Shown here in pieces: positions 1-10,175 of a stretch of DNA of 64,000 nt (the stretch's first letter is position 1; each line of letters begins with the position of its first letter). The stretch is taken from the NCBI GenBank assembly GCA_016194975.1, contig JACQAM010000001.1, forward strand, positions 31,034 to 95,033. The letters are read 5' to 3'. Below the pieces are notes generated by a model. That model saw nothing but the letters and a program-made list of their open reading frames with translations, did no database searches and was not told the origin of the DNA. This stretch comes from Bacteroidota bacterium. Its GTDB lineage: Bacteria > Bacteroidota > Bacteroidia > Palsa-965. Both the position numbers and the translations under genes were made by a program.

Positions 1-312
1 ATTAAAAACCTGCTTCCGGTAGTGGATGATCTCGATCGCGCTATTGCCAACAATGAAAAAACGGCTGATGCAAAAGCGATGAATGAAGGAATTGTCCTCA
101 TTGCACAGAAATTCAAAAGTATGCTGGGAAAGAACGGACTCGAACCGATGGACTCAAAAGGAAAAATTTTTGATTCCGAAATTCACGAGGCAGTGACGAA
201 TATTCCCGCACCTACTGAAGATCTGAAAGGAAAAGTGGTGGAAGAAATTGAAAAAGGTTATTTGCTCAATGGAAAAGTGATACGCTTTGCAAAAGTTATT
301 GTCGGTTCCTGA
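1..312 (+). CDS. grpE: Nucleotide exchange factor GrpE (3' part)
   Basis: The reading frame is open from base 1, so the gene is cut by the window edge. The visible N-terminal residues LLPVVDDLDRA are the conserved GrpE segment at the end of the long coiled coil, and the rest is the C-terminal beta domain that contacts DnaK. GrpE releases ADP from DnaK in the DnaK-DnaJ-GrpE chaperone cycle in the cytoplasm. dnaJ follows after 100 bp on the same strand, the usual grpE-dnaJ order. About 103 residues are seen; the N-terminal coiled coil is missing only because of the window boundary. Confidence 0.93.
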   Translation: MKNLLPVVDDLDRAIANNEKTADAKAMNEGIVLIAQKFKSMLGKNGLEPMDSKGKIFDSEIHEAVTNIPAPTEDLKGKVVEEIEKGYLLNGKVIRFAKVIVGS

Positions 313-412
313 ATGTTCAAGGTTTAATGTTCAAGATTTTAAATTCAATAATTGGGAATCAATTTAAATAAAATAATATGGTTTCATTTCAATCATCCGG
401 AGAAATTGAATA

Positions 413-1561
413 ATGAGTAAAAGAGATTACTACGAAATTCTGGGAGTTGGCAAATCAGCTTCTGCCGAGGAGATAAAAAAAGCTTATCGCCAGATGGCTA
501 TTAAATTTCATCCCGATAAAAATCCCGGTGATAAAGCGGCGGAAGAAAAATTCAAGGAAGCAGCGGAAGCGTATGAAGTGCTGAGCAACGCCGAGAAAAA
601 AGCAAAATACGATCAGTTCGGTCACGCAGGCGTAGGCAGCAGCGCTGCAGGCGGGCACGCTGGCGGATTTTCAATGGACGATATTTTTTCTCAGTTCGGT
701 GATATTTTCGGCGGCGCATTCGGTGGCGGTGGTGGATTTGGCGGAGGAACAAGAGGCGGCCGGCGTGTAAGCCGCGGACAAAATCTCCGTGTGAAAGTGA
801 AAGTTACTCTCGAAGAAGTAGCGAATGGCGTAGAAAAAAAATTAAAAGTTCCGAAATATGTAAGCTGCGATAAATGTCATGGCACCGGCGCTGCAAATGG
901 TTCTTCCACGAATACTTGTCCTACTTGTAAGGGAAATGGCCATGTGGTACAATACATGAACACGATGCTCGGCCGAATGCAAACAACTACTATTTGTCCC
1001 ACTTGTCACGGAGAAGGACAAACGATCACCGACAAATGCAAATCATGTCACGGAGATGGAGTGGTGCGCGGCGAAGAACAGATCTCGGTGAAAATTCCTC
1101 CTGGTGTGCACGATGGAATTCAATTGAGTGTAAGCGGAAAAGGAAATGCAGGTCCGCGCGGTGGAGTTCCCGGAGATTTAATTGTGCTCATTGAAGAAAT
1201 TCCGCACGAACATTTTACACGCGATGGAAATAATATTTTTTACGAACATCACATCAGCATTCCCGATGCAGCACTCGGCACGAGCATTGAAATTCCTACG
1301 CTCGACGGAAAAGCGCGCGTGAAAGTAGATGCAGGAACACAAAGCGGAAAAATTCTGCGGCTGAAAGGAAAAGGGTTGCCCGATCTGAATGGTTATTCGC
1401 GCGGTGACCTGCTCGTGAGTGTGCAGGTGTGGACGCCTACGCACCTGAATTCCGAAGAGAAAAAACTGATGGAGAAACTCAAAGATTCTTCGAGCTTCAA
1501 ACCGAATCCCGGAAAGAAAGAAAAAAATTTCTTCGACAGGATGCGGGAATATTTTGAATGA
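413..1561 (+). CDS. dnaJ: Chaperone DnaJ (Hsp40, type I)
   Basis: A 382-residue full-length co-chaperone. The N-terminal J domain carries the HPD tripeptide at residues 33-35, which triggers DnaK ATP hydrolysis. A Gly/Phe-rich linker follows (about residues 75-125), then four CxxCxGxG zinc motifs ([32 protein letters not shown]), and a C-terminal substrate-binding and dimerisation region. All diagnostic parts are present and the length is normal. It lies directly downstream of grpE and probably shares its transcript. No CIRCE-like operator was visible in the short intergenic stretch. Confidence 0.97.
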   Translation: MSKRDYYEILGVGKSASAEEIKKAYRQMAIKFHPDKNPGDKAAEEKFKEAAEAYEVLSNAEKKAKYDQFGHAGVGSSAAGGHAGGFSMDDIFSQFGDIFGGAFGGGGGFGGGTRGGRRVSRGQNLRVKVKVTLEEVANGVEKKLKVPKYVSCDKCHGTGAANGSSTNTCPTCKGNGHVVQYMNTMLGRMQTTTICPTCHGEGQTITDKCKSCHGDGVVRGEEQISVKIPPGVHDGIQLSVSGKGNAGPRGGVPGDLIVLIEEIPHEHFTRDGNNIFYEHHISIPDAALGTSIEIPTLDGKARVKVDAGTQSGKILRLKGKGLPDLNGYSRGDLLVSVQVWTPTHLNSEEKKLMEKLKDSSSFKPNPGKKEKNFFDRMREYFE

Positions 1562-1626
1562 GTGGGGAGAATGGAGGGAGGAAATCAAAGATCATTTTAA
1601 TAAAGAATAATTTAAGGCGCGTTTAC

Positions 1627-1660
1627 TTAGAGGCTGTCTAAATTTCATCCTTCTGTTTTG
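1627..1660 (+). repeat. Left-end copy of palindromic element family A
   Basis: The stretch beginning TTAGAGGCTGTCTAAATTTC and running on through CATCCTTCTGTTTTG matches, with one difference, the left arm of the complete palindromic element at 50756-50924. The matching right arm is not seen here, so this looks like a truncated or diverged copy. It sits in the 265-bp gene-free stretch between dnaJ and the ABC exporter. The rest of that stretch holds a small GC-rich hairpin (TTGCCC...GGGCAA, around 1679-1720) and low-complexity 'ccattctccattct'-type sequence; no gene was found. Confidence 0.6.
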
Positions 1661-1812
1661 AACTGCCGGGCCTGCTTATTGCCCCGTCTGCTACTGATTG
1701 CAATCGCATTCGTCGGGCAAGATTTTCCATTCTCCATTCTTAATTTTTCCCAACTCTCCGCCTTTATTAAAATTTCGGCGGACAGGCACACTCCCAACTC
1801 CCAACTAACAGT

Positions 1813-1820
1813 TATCTTCG
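1813..1820 (+). promoter_or_regulatory. Putative -7 box (TATCTTCG) of the ABC exporter operon
   Basis: TATCTTCG differs from the Bacteroidota -7 consensus TAnnTTTG at one base and ends 7 bp before the ATG at 1827. If it is used, the transcript would have almost no 5' leader. No convincing -33 TTTG box was found, so this is tentative. Confidence 0.35.
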
Positions 1821-1826
1821 TTACCA

Positions 1827-2798
1827 ATGGGAAATTTGCTGGTCACGAAAAATATTGTGAAGCGTTATGCCAACCATCTTGCGCTCGACGATGTTAGCAT
1901 TTCAGTTCCCGATGGAACAATTTTCGGATTGCTCGGGCCGAATGGCGCAGGAAAGACAACGCTCATTCGCATCATTAACCAGATCACCGGCCCCGACAGC
2001 GGACAAATTCTTTTCGATGATCGTTTGCTCGAACCACGGCATGTGCAGCAGATCGGTTATCTCCCGGAAGAGCGCGGACTCTATCGCAAAATGGAAGTGG
2101 GCGAACAGGCCATTTATCTTGCGCGGCTGAAAGGACTTTCAAAACAGGAAGCGAAAAAAAGAATTGAAGAATGGTTCGAACGTTTTGAAATGAAGGGTTG
2201 GTGGAAAAAAAAGGTGGAGGAACTTTCGAAAGGAATGCAGCAAAAAGTGCAGTTCATTGTTACCGTGCTGCACGAACCGCGTTTACTTATTCTCGATGAA
2301 CCGTTCAGCGGATTCGATCCGATCAATGCGGCGCTTATCCGCGATGAAATTCTTCGATTGAAAAAAAATGGCGCCACCATCGTCCTTTCCACTCACAACA
2401 TGGGATCGGTGGAAGAATTGTGCGACAACATTGCGCTTATCAATCGCGCGAAAAAAATTCTCGATGGCAATGTGAAAGAGATCCGCAAAACTTACGCATC
2501 GCGCACTTACGATATTCATTTCAAGGGAAACATGATGGGTTTCACCAATGCGTTGTGGACCGGATCAGAGCTGGTGGAAAAAGGAGAACACGGCGGAATG
2601 AATTTTGCGCGGGTGAAACTCATTGGAAATACAACACCGAACCAGTTGCTGGATTCTGTTCTCCCGGTGAGCGAGATCCATTCTTTCAATGAAGTATTGC
2701 CAACGATGAATGATATTTTCATTTCCAAGGTGCAGGAGAATTCGGGCGCGGAAGAATCGAAAACAATTTTCGGGACAAAAAGTAATTTCACGGAATAA
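1827..2798 (+). CDS. ABC exporter, ATP-binding subunit (NatA/YhaQ-like)
   Basis: A 323-residue ABC ATPase. It shows the Walker A motif GPNGAGKTT (about residues 37-45), the signature LSKGMQQ, the Walker B LLILDEPFSGFDP and the H-loop STH. The region after the ATPase core (last about 90 residues) fits the accessory domain of Na+/drug exporters of the NatA group. It would energise export by the permease encoded next. Its stop codon overlaps the next start (TAATG), so the two are translationally coupled. The substrate cannot be told from sequence; sodium, antibiotics or lipids are all possible. Confidence 0.9.
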   Translation: MGNLLVTKNIVKRYANHLALDDVSISVPDGTIFGLLGPNGAGKTTLIRIINQITGPDSGQILFDDRLLEPRHVQQIGYLPEERGLYRKMEVGEQAIYLARLKGLSKQEAKKRIEEWFERFEMKGWWKKKVEELSKGMQQKVQFIVTVLHEPRLLILDEPFSGFDPINAALIRDEILRLKKNGATIVLSTHNMGSVEELCDNIALINRAKKILDGNVKEIRKTYASRTYDIHFKGNMMGFTNALWTGSELVEKGEHGGMNFARVKLIGNTTPNQLLDSVLPVSEIHSFNEVLPTMNDIFISKVQENSGAEESKTIFGTKSNFTE

Positions 2799-4177
2799 TG
2801 GGAAAGATCGGCATCATCATGCGCAGGGAATATTTCACAATGGTGAAAAACAAAACGTTCATCGTAATGTGTTTTCTTGCGCCTGTATTTTTTGCCGGCG
2901 TTATTCTTGTTCCTGCTTTTCTTGCCGGGAGAAGTGCGCCGAACAGGAAAGTGGTGGTCGTGGATGGATCTTACGAAGGTGCGAATTGCATTCACTTCAT
3001 GAATTACCCGGTGGTGTTCAGGGATTCGCTCAATATTAAATTCGATATTGATCACGTTGCGAATAAAATTTCCGACATAAAAAAATTATACCACGATTCC
3101 TCCGACTGTTCCATTCTTTACATCTATCCGCATTTTCTCGGCGCGTGCGATTCGCTCGACCAGGGCGATTACGACCTGAAAACAGATCTCTATTCGAATA
3201 CGGATCCGAATCAAACCGTGATTAATTATCTGAAAGCGCAACTCAATGGCGTTTACCGCGAGATGATCTTCCTGCACGATTCTGTTCCGGAAGATGTGAT
3301 CCAGAATACAAAACGTGAAGTGGTGGTGAATAATGTGGTACGCGGGAAAGTGACGAATTCCGAAGTGAAAGGCGCAGCTGGTTTGATCTTCGGGCTCATC
3401 ATTTACATTTACATTTTACTTTTCGGCGTGGTGGTGATGAAAAGTGTGGTGGAAGAAAAAAATACACGCATCGTGGAAGTGATCGTTTCTTCCGTGAGGC
3501 CGTTCCAACTGATGATGGGAAAAATTCTTGCCGTGATGCTCGTGGGACTGACTCAATTCGCAGCGTGGGTCATCATTTCATTTTTCATTATTACTCCTGT
3601 CATCAACAAAATTCACGACAAGCAACTCGACTTCACCAAAGCGCAACCGCACAACATGACCACTGCGGTGGTTGTACCAGAACACAACAGCATGCTGAAC
3701 TTCGATGTGAATGAAGAAACCGAAACCACAGTGAACACGATCATGTCCATTCCCTGGGGAAATTTACTTCCCTCCTTCGTATTCTATTTTATTTTCGGTT
3801 ACCTCATGTACGCTTCCATTTTCGCAGCGATCGGATCGGCGGTGGATACGGATGCCAATACGAGCCAGTTCACTGCGCCGGTCACGATCCCACTGGTCAT
3901 CTCCGTCGCATCATTTGTTTCCATCGTGAATGATCCTGATGGCCCTATAGCAAAATGGCTTTCGATGATCCCGTTCACTTCGCCCGTGGTCATGCTCATG
4001 CGCATACCTTACGGGGGCGTGAAAACGTACGAGATCTATCTGTCAATGGCAATTCTCGTTGCTTCTTTCTTTTGCATGACCTGGATAGCAGGAAGAATTT
4101 ACCGTGTGGGAATTCTCATGTACGGAAAAAAAGTTTCGTGGAAGGAATTAGGGAAATGGATTTTCTATAAAGCATAA
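2798..4177 (+). CDS. ABC exporter, ABC-2 type permease (NatB-like)
   Basis: A 459-residue inner-membrane protein. One N-terminal transmembrane segment (about residues 18-42) is followed by a large extracytoplasmic domain. A block of membrane helices then begins near residue 190 (GLIFGLIIYIYILLFGVVV), with the EEKNTRIVEVIVSSVRP loop typical of ABC-2 permeases of the NatB/YhaP group. It partners the upstream ATPase, with a one-base overlap. About 60 bp downstream, a new gene begins after AT-rich sequence, so the operon probably ends here. Confidence 0.87.
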   Translation: MGKIGIIMRREYFTMVKNKTFIVMCFLAPVFFAGVILVPAFLAGRSAPNRKVVVVDGSYEGANCIHFMNYPVVFRDSLNIKFDIDHVANKISDIKKLYHDSSDCSILYIYPHFLGACDSLDQGDYDLKTDLYSNTDPNQTVINYLKAQLNGVYREMIFLHDSVPEDVIQNTKREVVVNNVVRGKVTNSEVKGAAGLIFGLIIYIYILLFGVVVMKSVVEEKNTRIVEVIVSSVRPFQLMMGKILAVMLVGLTQFAAWVIISFFIITPVINKIHDKQLDFTKAQPHNMTTAVVVPEHNSMLNFDVNEETETTVNTIMSIPWGNLLPSFVFYFIFGYLMYASIFAAIGSAVDTDANTSQFTAPVTIPLVISVASFVSIVNDPDGPIAKWLSMIPFTSPVVMLMRIPYGGVKTYEIYLSMAILVASFFCMTWIAGRIYRVGILMYGKKVSWKELGKWIFYKA

Positions 4178-4236
4178 AATTCAAAATTTCAGATTCAAGA
4201 TTCAAAACATCTGATAATTTAAAGAATCGTGAATCC

Positions 4237-5187
4237 TTGAATATGAGAACAGCTATCATCGATCTCGGAACAAACACTTTTAATCTTCTTATTGCGGAGA
4301 TCAAAGCAGATCATTCATTCGAAACATTGTACCATGAAAAACTTGCGGTGAAGCTTGGAGAAGGCGGAATAAATAAAGATCTGATAGCCGAAGCTGCATT
4401 CCTTCGCGGGCTTGAAGCAATGGAAAATTATTTTTCTGTGACAAAGCAATGGAACGTTGATAAAATCCTGGCATTCGCAACCTCCTCTATCCGCAATGCA
4501 ACGAACGGAAAAGAATTTGTGGATGCGGTGAAAAGCAGAACAGGAATTGATATTGAAATTATTCCCGGAGAAAAAGAAGCAGAACTCATTGCAAAAGGTG
4601 TTAAGCTCGCCGTGAAATTATCGGATCATCCGTCGCTCATCATCGACATCGGAGGGGGCAGCACTGAATTCATTATCATGAACAATGAAAAAATTCTGTG
4701 GAAACAGAGTTTCGAGATCGGCGCATCGCGATTGCTGCAGAAATTCAATCCTTCGGACCTCATCACGGAAGAAGAAAGAAAAAAAATTTTCGATTATCTC
4801 ATTGACGTGCTTCAACCACTCTGGATCGCGGGAAAAAAATATGGCGTGAATGAACTCATCGGCGCTTCCGGATCTTTCGAATCGCTTGCATCGATCGTAA
4901 ATGCAAAACACGGTTTGTTTCCGGATATTGATGAGATCACCGAATGCGAATTTGAAATGGAACAATGCGCGGTGATACACGAAGAAATTCTCGCATCCAC
5001 GCGCGCGCAACGTATGCAGATGAAAGGACTCATTGCCATGCGCGTCGATCTCATTGTGATTTCAGCGATACTCGTGGAAACGGTGGTCACACAACTTGAA
5101 ATAAAAAAAATGCGTTACTCTGCTTATGCTTTGAAGGAAGGTGTTTTGTCTGAACTCCTGCAACAACAAAAAAATTCAGAACATTGA
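4237..5187 (+). CDS. Ppx/GppA family phosphatase (exopolyphosphatase-like)
   Basis: A 316-residue protein of the sugar kinase/Hsp70 actin-like fold. It has an N-terminal phosphate-1 motif (IIDLGTNTFNLL), the ATSSIRNATNG segment and a second phosphate motif (IIDIGGGSTEFII). Family members hydrolyse polyphosphate or pppGpp. The protein has only the two core domains of the short form, about 300 residues, common in this phylum, and lacks the C-terminal HD extension of E. coli Ppx. Polyphosphatase versus pppGpp phosphatase cannot be decided from sequence. It appears monocistronic. Confidence 0.88.
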   Translation: MNMRTAIIDLGTNTFNLLIAEIKADHSFETLYHEKLAVKLGEGGINKDLIAEAAFLRGLEAMENYFSVTKQWNVDKILAFATSSIRNATNGKEFVDAVKSRTGIDIEIIPGEKEAELIAKGVKLAVKLSDHPSLIIDIGGGSTEFIIMNNEKILWKQSFEIGASRLLQKFNPSDLITEEERKKIFDYLIDVLQPLWIAGKKYGVNELIGASGSFESLASIVNAKHGLFPDIDEITECEFEMEQCAVIHEEILASTRAQRMQMKGLIAMRVDLIVISAILVETVVTQLEIKKMRYSAYALKEGVLSELLQQQKNSEH

Positions 5188-5279
5188 CAGCACATTTTTT
5201 TTGCCAAAAAATTATTTACCATCTCTTAACTCAAAACCCAAAACTCAAAACCCATAACCCATAACCCATTACTTTTTAG

Positions 5280-5287
5280 TATTTTCG
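5280..5287 (+). promoter_or_regulatory. Putative -7 box for the aldolase gene
   Basis: TATTTTCG matches TAnnTTTG except for one base and lies 31 bp before the aldolase ATG. Just upstream (5230-5270) is a tandem AACCCATAACCCAT-type simple repeat with no coding content. Confidence 0.35.
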
Positions 5288-5318
5288 CACCCCTGAACAA
5301 TTTTAATCTCTAACCAAA

Positions 5319-6377
5319 ATGTCGCTTTCAAAGATCAAAGAAATTCTTGGGGCACAGGCTGACGGCCTCCTCAATCATTCCTGCAAAACGATCAGCAAAG
5401 ATCAGCTTCATTTGCCGGGACCGGATTTTGTGGACAGGATTTTTGCGCCCAGCGATCGTTCTCCTCAAGTGCTGCGGAGTTTGAAGGCGATCTATGGAAA
5501 CGGGCGGCTTGCAAATTCAGGATATGTTTCTATTCTTCCGGTTGATCAGGGAATCGAACATTCGGCAGGAGCATCTTTTGCACCGAACCCGATGTATTTC
5601 GACGGAGAGAATATTGTGAAGCTCGCTATCGAAGGAGGATGCAACGCAGTCGCCACCACTTATGGAATTCTCGGATCTGTTTCGAGAAAATATGCTCATA
5701 AAATTCCTTTCATCGTAAAAATAAATCACAACGAGTTTCTGAGTTACCCGAATAAATTTGACCAAATCATGTTTGGCTCTGTGCAGGAAGCGTGGAATCT
5801 GGGAGCAGTTGCAGTGGGAGCGACAATTTATTTCGGATCTGCAGAGTCGGCGCGTCAGATTGTAGAAGTTGCGCAGGCATTCGAGCGCGCACATGAACTC
5901 GGAATGACAACTGTGCTCTGGTGTTACCTGCGTAATCCCGGTTTCAAAAAAGACGGAGTGGATTATCATTCTGCTGCTGATCTTACCGGCCAGGCAAATC
6001 ATCTTGGCGTTACCATCAAAGCAGATATCATCAAACAAAAACTTCCCTCTAATAACGGAGGATATACTGCAACCGGCCACGGAAAAACAAATCCGAAAGT
6101 TTATTCTGAATTATCATCTGATCACCCGATCGATCTTTGTCGCTACCAGGTTGCAAATTGTTACATGGGAAGAATGGGATTGATCAATTCGGGAGGAGAA
6201 TCGAAAGGAGCATCCGATCTTTCTGAAGCAGTTGCGACAGCAGTGATCAACAAACGCGCCGGCGGGCAAGGACTCATCTCGGGAAGAAAAGCATTTCAGA
6301 AACCAATGAAGGATGGCGTGCAGTTACTCAACGCAATTCAGGACGTTTACCTTTCAAAAGAGATCACAATCGCGTAA
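5319..6377 (+). CDS. fbaB: Class I fructose-bisphosphate aldolase (FbaB/DhnA type)
   Basis: A 352-residue protein close to E. coli FbaB in length. It has the VDQGIEH and SFAPNP segments near residues 73-90 and the ADIIKQK...NNGGY stretch near residue 234, characteristic of the Schiff-base aldolases of the archaeal/FbaB type. It cleaves fructose 1,6-bisphosphate to glyceraldehyde 3-phosphate and dihydroxyacetone phosphate without a metal. The gene stands alone, followed by an odd repeat and accD. Assignment to the FbaB family is firm; preference for glycolysis or gluconeogenesis is not visible. Confidence 0.92.
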   Translation: MSLSKIKEILGAQADGLLNHSCKTISKDQLHLPGPDFVDRIFAPSDRSPQVLRSLKAIYGNGRLANSGYVSILPVDQGIEHSAGASFAPNPMYFDGENIVKLAIEGGCNAVATTYGILGSVSRKYAHKIPFIVKINHNEFLSYPNKFDQIMFGSVQEAWNLGAVAVGATIYFGSAESARQIVEVAQAFERAHELGMTTVLWCYLRNPGFKKDGVDYHSAADLTGQANHLGVTIKADIIKQKLPSNNGGYTATGHGKTNPKVYSELSSDHPIDLCRYQVANCYMGRMGLINSGGESKGASDLSEAVATAVINKRAGGQGLISGRKAFQKPMKDGVQLLNAIQDVYLSKEITIA

Positions 6378-6378
6378 A

Positions 6379-6480
6379 CAGTTGTCAGTGGCAGTTGTCA
6401 GTGGCAGTTGTCAGGTTTGAACTGACGACGCGAAACTGAAACTGACAACTGAAACTGACAACTGAAACTGACAACTGAAA
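6379..6480 (+). repeat. Tandem repeat folded as an inverted pair upstream of accD
   Basis: The left arm (6379-6413) holds three CAGTTGTCAG units joined by TGG. The right arm (about 6432-6478) holds three copies of a 14-base unit, AACTGAAACTGACA. CAACTG in the right arm is the reverse complement of CAGTTG in the left arm, so the whole 102-bp gap between the aldolase stop and the accD start can form a long hairpin. No promoter is recognisable inside it. Confidence 0.75.
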
Positions 6481-6481
6481 A

Positions 6482-7327
6482 ATGAGCTGGTTCAAGAGAA
6501 TTAAAGAAGGCATCACCACTTCCACCAAGGAAAAAAAAGAAACTCCTGAAGGGCTGTGGCATAAATGTCCATCGTGTAAAAAAGTTTTCCCTTCTCAAGA
6601 GCATACCGCGAATTTTTATGTCTGCCAGAATTGCGGCCACCACGATCGTATCGGGTCTGCAGAATATTTTTCCATTCTCTTCGATGAGAATCAATTTGAA
6701 GAACTCGATCCGAATCTTATTTCCGGCGATCCGCTCGAATTCGAAGACACAAAAAAATATCCTGATCGTCTTTCTGATTCCATAAAAAAAACAGGTTTGC
6801 ACGATGCCCTGAGATCGGCGCACGGAAAATGCAATGGGAATGATCTTGTAGTTTGCTGCATGGATTTTACTTTCATCGGTGGTTCGATGGGGTCTGTGGT
6901 GGGAGAAAAAATTTCACGCGCCATTAATTTTTGTATTGCCAATAAATTTCCGTTGCTTATTATTTCCAAATCGGGTGGTGCGAGAATGATGGAAGCTGCG
7001 CATTCACTGATGCAGATGGCGAAAACTTCAGCGAAACTTTCTTTGCTTGCTGATGCAAAACTTCCGTTCATTTCTTTGCTCACTGATCCGACAACAGGTG
7101 GAGTAACTGCTTCTTATGCTATGCTTGGCGATGTGAATATTGCAGAACCCGGCGCACTCATCGGTTTCGCAGGCCCGCGCGTAGTAAAAGAAACGATCAA
7201 AAAAGATCTCCCCAAAGGATTCCAGACTTCTGAATTCGTTCTTGATCATGGATTTCTCGATGCCATTATTAATCGGGGTGAATTGAAAACCACCCTTTCC
7301 CGCCTCATCGAAATGATGAAAATTTAA
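6482..7327 (+). CDS. accD: Acetyl-CoA carboxylase carboxyltransferase subunit beta
   Basis: A 281-residue protein with an N-terminal zinc ribbon (Cys29, Cys32, Cys48, Cys51) followed by the crotonase-fold carboxyltransferase domain, including [11 protein letters not shown] and [17 protein letters not shown], which form the acyl-CoA site. With AccA it transfers the carboxyl group from carboxybiotin to acetyl-CoA, making malonyl-CoA for fatty acid synthesis. The ATG follows the repeat-derived hairpin immediately, leaving no obvious Shine-Dalgarno, as is usual in Bacteroidota. accA is not in this window. Confidence 0.96.
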   Translation: MSWFKRIKEGITTSTKEKKETPEGLWHKCPSCKKVFPSQEHTANFYVCQNCGHHDRIGSAEYFSILFDENQFEELDPNLISGDPLEFEDTKKYPDRLSDSIKKTGLHDALRSAHGKCNGNDLVVCCMDFTFIGGSMGSVVGEKISRAINFCIANKFPLLIISKSGGARMMEAAHSLMQMAKTSAKLSLLADAKLPFISLLTDPTTGGVTASYAMLGDVNIAEPGALIGFAGPRVVKETIKKDLPKGFQTSEFVLDHGFLDAIINRGELKTTLSRLIEMMKI

Positions 7328-7329
7328 GC

Positions 7330-7358
7330 TTTTTCATAGGGAAAAACGCTTATCTTTG
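7330..7358 (+). promoter_or_regulatory. rpsO promoter with overlapping CCAAT-palindrome-like site
   Basis: TATCTTTG (7351-7358) is a perfect Bacteroidota -7 box. Immediately upstream, 7330-7346 (TTTTTCATAGGGAAAAA) is a one-mismatch reverse-strand copy of the TTTTCCCAATGAAAA palindrome that forms the array at 12310-12731, and it would lie between the -33 and -7 boxes. A small stem, TCCCT/AGGGA, is at the start of the roughly 55-nt leader. Confidence 0.55.
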
Positions 7359-7417
7359 CCGTCCCTGTTAATAGAGGGAAAATCAATAAAAATTAACTTA
7401 ATCCACAAACAGCCGTT

Positions 7418-7687
7418 ATGTACCTGACGTCGGAAATTAAGAAAGACATCTTCAAGAAATTCGGAAAATCGGATAAAGACACCGGTTCTGCCGAAGGACA
7501 GATCGCTCTCTTCACCCATCGCATCAATCACCTCACCGGACATCTTAAACTGAAACCGAAAGATAAAAGTTCAGAGCGTTCATTGGTTCTCCTCGTTGGA
7601 AAACGCAAAGCACAACTCGACTTCCTGAAGAAAAATGATATCGTCCGTTACCGCGAGATCATCAAGAAGCTCGACATCCGCAAATAA
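7418..7687 (+). CDS. rpsO: 30S ribosomal protein S15
   Basis: An 89-residue protein of exactly the usual S15 length, with the conserved DTGSAEGQIALFTHRINHLT segment that binds the 16S rRNA central domain. It is one of the primary assembly proteins of the small subunit. It is followed by a terminator-like hairpin and then pnp, the same rpsO-pnp order as in Enterobacteria, although here the two are separated by about 150 bp. Confidence 0.98.
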   Translation: MYLTSEIKKDIFKKFGKSDKDTGSAEGQIALFTHRINHLTGHLKLKPKDKSSERSLVLLVGKRKAQLDFLKKNDIVRYREIIKKLDIRK

Positions 7688-7714
7688 AATGCGAAGAATA
7701 AAAATTTACGGAAG

Positions 7715-7748
7715 GCATCCCTTAAAGTCAGCAGGGATGCTTTCTTAA
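7715..7748 (+). terminator. Terminator-like hairpin after rpsO
   Basis: GCATCCC (7715-7721) pairs with GGGATGC (7734-7740) around a 12-base loop and is followed by TTTCTTAATTTT. The T-run is interrupted, so read-through to pnp is likely. Confidence 0.6.
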
Positions 7749-7839
7749 TTTTAAGCAACCCGCTGACTCACGAAGAAGATCATGCTGATTTCTTCGCGCA
7801 ATCAAAAGCAGCAGAAAAAAGAAAAACAAAAACAAAAAA

Positions 7840-10020
7840 ATGAAACCAATTACAAAAACATTTGACATCGGCGACGGTCGCACTATTTCGCTTGAAACCG
7901 GAAAACTCGCTAAGCAAGCCGATGGATCAGTAGTATTGAAATTCGGAAACACCATGTTGCTCGCAACGGTTGTTTCAAATCCTGAAGCGAAACCCGGCGT
8001 GGATTTTATGCCACTCACCGTTGATTATCGTGAAATGTTTTCCTCGACAGGAAAAATTCCAGGAAGCTTCTTCAAACGCGAAGCAAAACTTTCCGATCTC
8101 GAAGTGCTCAACTCAAGAATCGTAGATCGTGCGCTTCGCCCATTATTCCCTGATGATTATCATGCCGACACACAAGTCCTCATATACCTCATCTCATCCG
8201 ACAAAACTATTCTTCCCGATTGCCTCGCTGGCCTTGCAGCTTCTGCGGCACTCGCTGTTTCTGACATTCCGTTCAACGGACCGATCTCAGAAGTACGTGT
8301 TGGACGTGTAGACGGAAAATTCATCGTGAATCCTACCATTGAGCAAATGGCTCTTTCCGACATTGATATGATCGTTGCCGCAAGCGCGAAAGATATTTTG
8401 ATGGTGGAAGGTGAGATGAAAGAAGTGAGTGAAGCAGATATGCTCGAAGCGATAAAATTCGCGCATGAGAAAATCAAACTCGCGATCAACGCGATCAATC
8501 AACTCGCAGCTGAAGTAGAGAAATCAAAAACAAAACGCGTTTACTGCCACGAAGTGCACAACGAAGATCTCCGTGAAAAAGTAAAAAAGGAATGTTACGA
8601 CAAAGCGATCGCTGTAGCGAGAAAAGGAAATCCGAATAAACACGAACGCGCTGCTGCATTCAAAGCGGTGTTTGAAGAATTCTGGAATTCACTTCCTGAA
8701 GAAGAAAAAACAGATGAGAAACTCGCGCACGCGAAAATTTATTATCACGATGTGGAAAGAGATGCTGTGCGCAACATGGTACTCGCTGACAAAAAACGTC
8801 TCGATGGCCGCAGCACAACTGATATTCGCCCAATCTGGAGTGAAGTGGATTATCTTCCAATGGCGCACGGATCTGCAGTATTCACACGCGGCGAAACACA
8901 ATCACTGACCACCGTTACACTCGGAACAAAAATGGATCAGCAGTTGATTGACACTGCGATCATCGCAGGCGATGTGAATTTTATGCTGCATTATAATTTC
9001 CCTCCATTCTCCACCGGCGAAGCGCGTCCAATGCGCGGAACAGGCCGTCGTGAAGTAGGACATGGAAATCTTGCATTGCGCGCATTGAAAAATCAGTTGC
9101 CTGATGGAAATCCTTACACGATCCGAATTGTTTCTGATATTCTCGAATCAAATGGTTCTTCATCCATGGCGACAGTTTGCGCAGGAACACTTGCGCTGCT
9201 TGATTGCGGTGTGAAGATCAAAAAACCTGTTTCCGGAATTGCGATGGGATTGATCACTGACAACAGTGGAAAATTCGCAGTGCTTTCTGATATTCTCGGC
9301 GATGAAGATCACCTCGGCGATATGGATTTCAAAGTGTGCGGAACAAAAGACGGTATCACCGCTGTACAAATGGATCTGAAAGTGGATGGACTTCCTTACG
9401 AAGTAATGATGCAGGCGATGGAACAAGCGAAAGCAGGCCGCGCGCACATACTCGGAGAAATGATGAAAACACTTTCCGAGCCGCGTGCCGAATTCAAACC
9501 ACACGCACCACGCCTCGTTCAACTTACTATTCCGCGCGAATTCATTGGCGCTGTTATCGGACCTGGTGGAAAAATTATCCAGGAAATGCAGCGTGAGACA
9601 AATACAAAGATCATGATCGAAGAGGTTGGCGAATTCGGAATCATCGACATCGCATCTGCGAATAAAGATGACATTGATCGCGCAGTTGCACGCATAAAAG
9701 GAATTACCACGATGCCGGAAGTTGGTGAAGTGTATGATGGAAAAGTAAAAAGCATAATGCCATTCGGCGCATTCGTTGAATTCCTTCCGGGAAAAGACGG
9801 GCTGCTTCACATTTCTGAAATTGACTGGAAACGTATCGAAACGATGGACGGAGTTTTCAAAGAAGGAGATGCAGTGAAAGTGAAACTCATCGAAGTGGAT
9901 GAGAAGACCGGAAAATTCCGCTTGTCGAGAAAAGTGCTGATGGAAAAACCGGAAGGTTATGTAGAGCGTCCGTCACGTCCTCCGGGGCCGCCACGCAGAG
10001 AGCATACAGAAAGAAAATAA
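7840..10020 (+). CDS. pnp: Polyribonucleotide nucleotidyltransferase (PNPase)
   Basis: A 726-residue protein of typical architecture: two RNase PH-like domains separated by an all-helical domain, then a KH domain ([17 protein letters not shown] near residue 565) and an S1 domain ([18 protein letters not shown] near residue 635). It degrades RNA 3' to 5' by phosphorolysis, as a trimer. The C-terminus ends in a short Pro/Arg-rich tail. The start ATG is preceded by an A-rich leader. A strong terminator follows. Confidence 0.98.
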   Translation: MKPITKTFDIGDGRTISLETGKLAKQADGSVVLKFGNTMLLATVVSNPEAKPGVDFMPLTVDYREMFSSTGKIPGSFFKREAKLSDLEVLNSRIVDRALRPLFPDDYHADTQVLIYLISSDKTILPDCLAGLAASAALAVSDIPFNGPISEVRVGRVDGKFIVNPTIEQMALSDIDMIVAASAKDILMVEGEMKEVSEADMLEAIKFAHEKIKLAINAINQLAAEVEKSKTKRVYCHEVHNEDLREKVKKECYDKAIAVARKGNPNKHERAAAFKAVFEEFWNSLPEEEKTDEKLAHAKIYYHDVERDAVRNMVLADKKRLDGRSTTDIRPIWSEVDYLPMAHGSAVFTRGETQSLTTVTLGTKMDQQLIDTAIIAGDVNFMLHYNFPPFSTGEARPMRGTGRREVGHGNLALRALKNQLPDGNPYTIRIVSDILESNGSSSMATVCAGTLALLDCGVKIKKPVSGIAMGLITDNSGKFAVLSDILGDEDHLGDMDFKVCGTKDGITAVQMDLKVDGLPYEVMMQAMEQAKAGRAHILGEMMKTLSEPRAEFKPHAPRLVQLTIPREFIGAVIGPGGKIIQEMQRETNTKIMIEEVGEFGIIDIASANKDDIDRAVARIKGITTMPEVGEVYDGKVKSIMPFGAFVEFLPGKDGLLHISEIDWKRIETMDGVFKEGDAVKVKLIEVDEKTGKFRLSRKVLMEKPEGYVERPSRPPGPPRREHTERK

Positions 10021-10043
10021 TTTTTTGTTTTTTAGAAATAAAG

Positions 10044-10073
10044 ATCCCGTTCGCAAGAGCGGGATTTTTTTGT
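10044..10073 (+). terminator. Rho-independent terminator of pnp
   Basis: A nine-pair stem, ATCCCGTTC/GAGCGGGAT with one G-T pair and a GCAA tetraloop (10044-10065), is followed by a run of T. Confidence 0.85.
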
Positions 10074-10175
10074 TTTTGCATTTTCAAATCCGAAAACTAT
10101 CCGTTTTGAAACGCTTAACAACCGATTAGTGGAATTGCAGCAAGAGAATTTATAACTTTCCTTAAAACTAACGGC

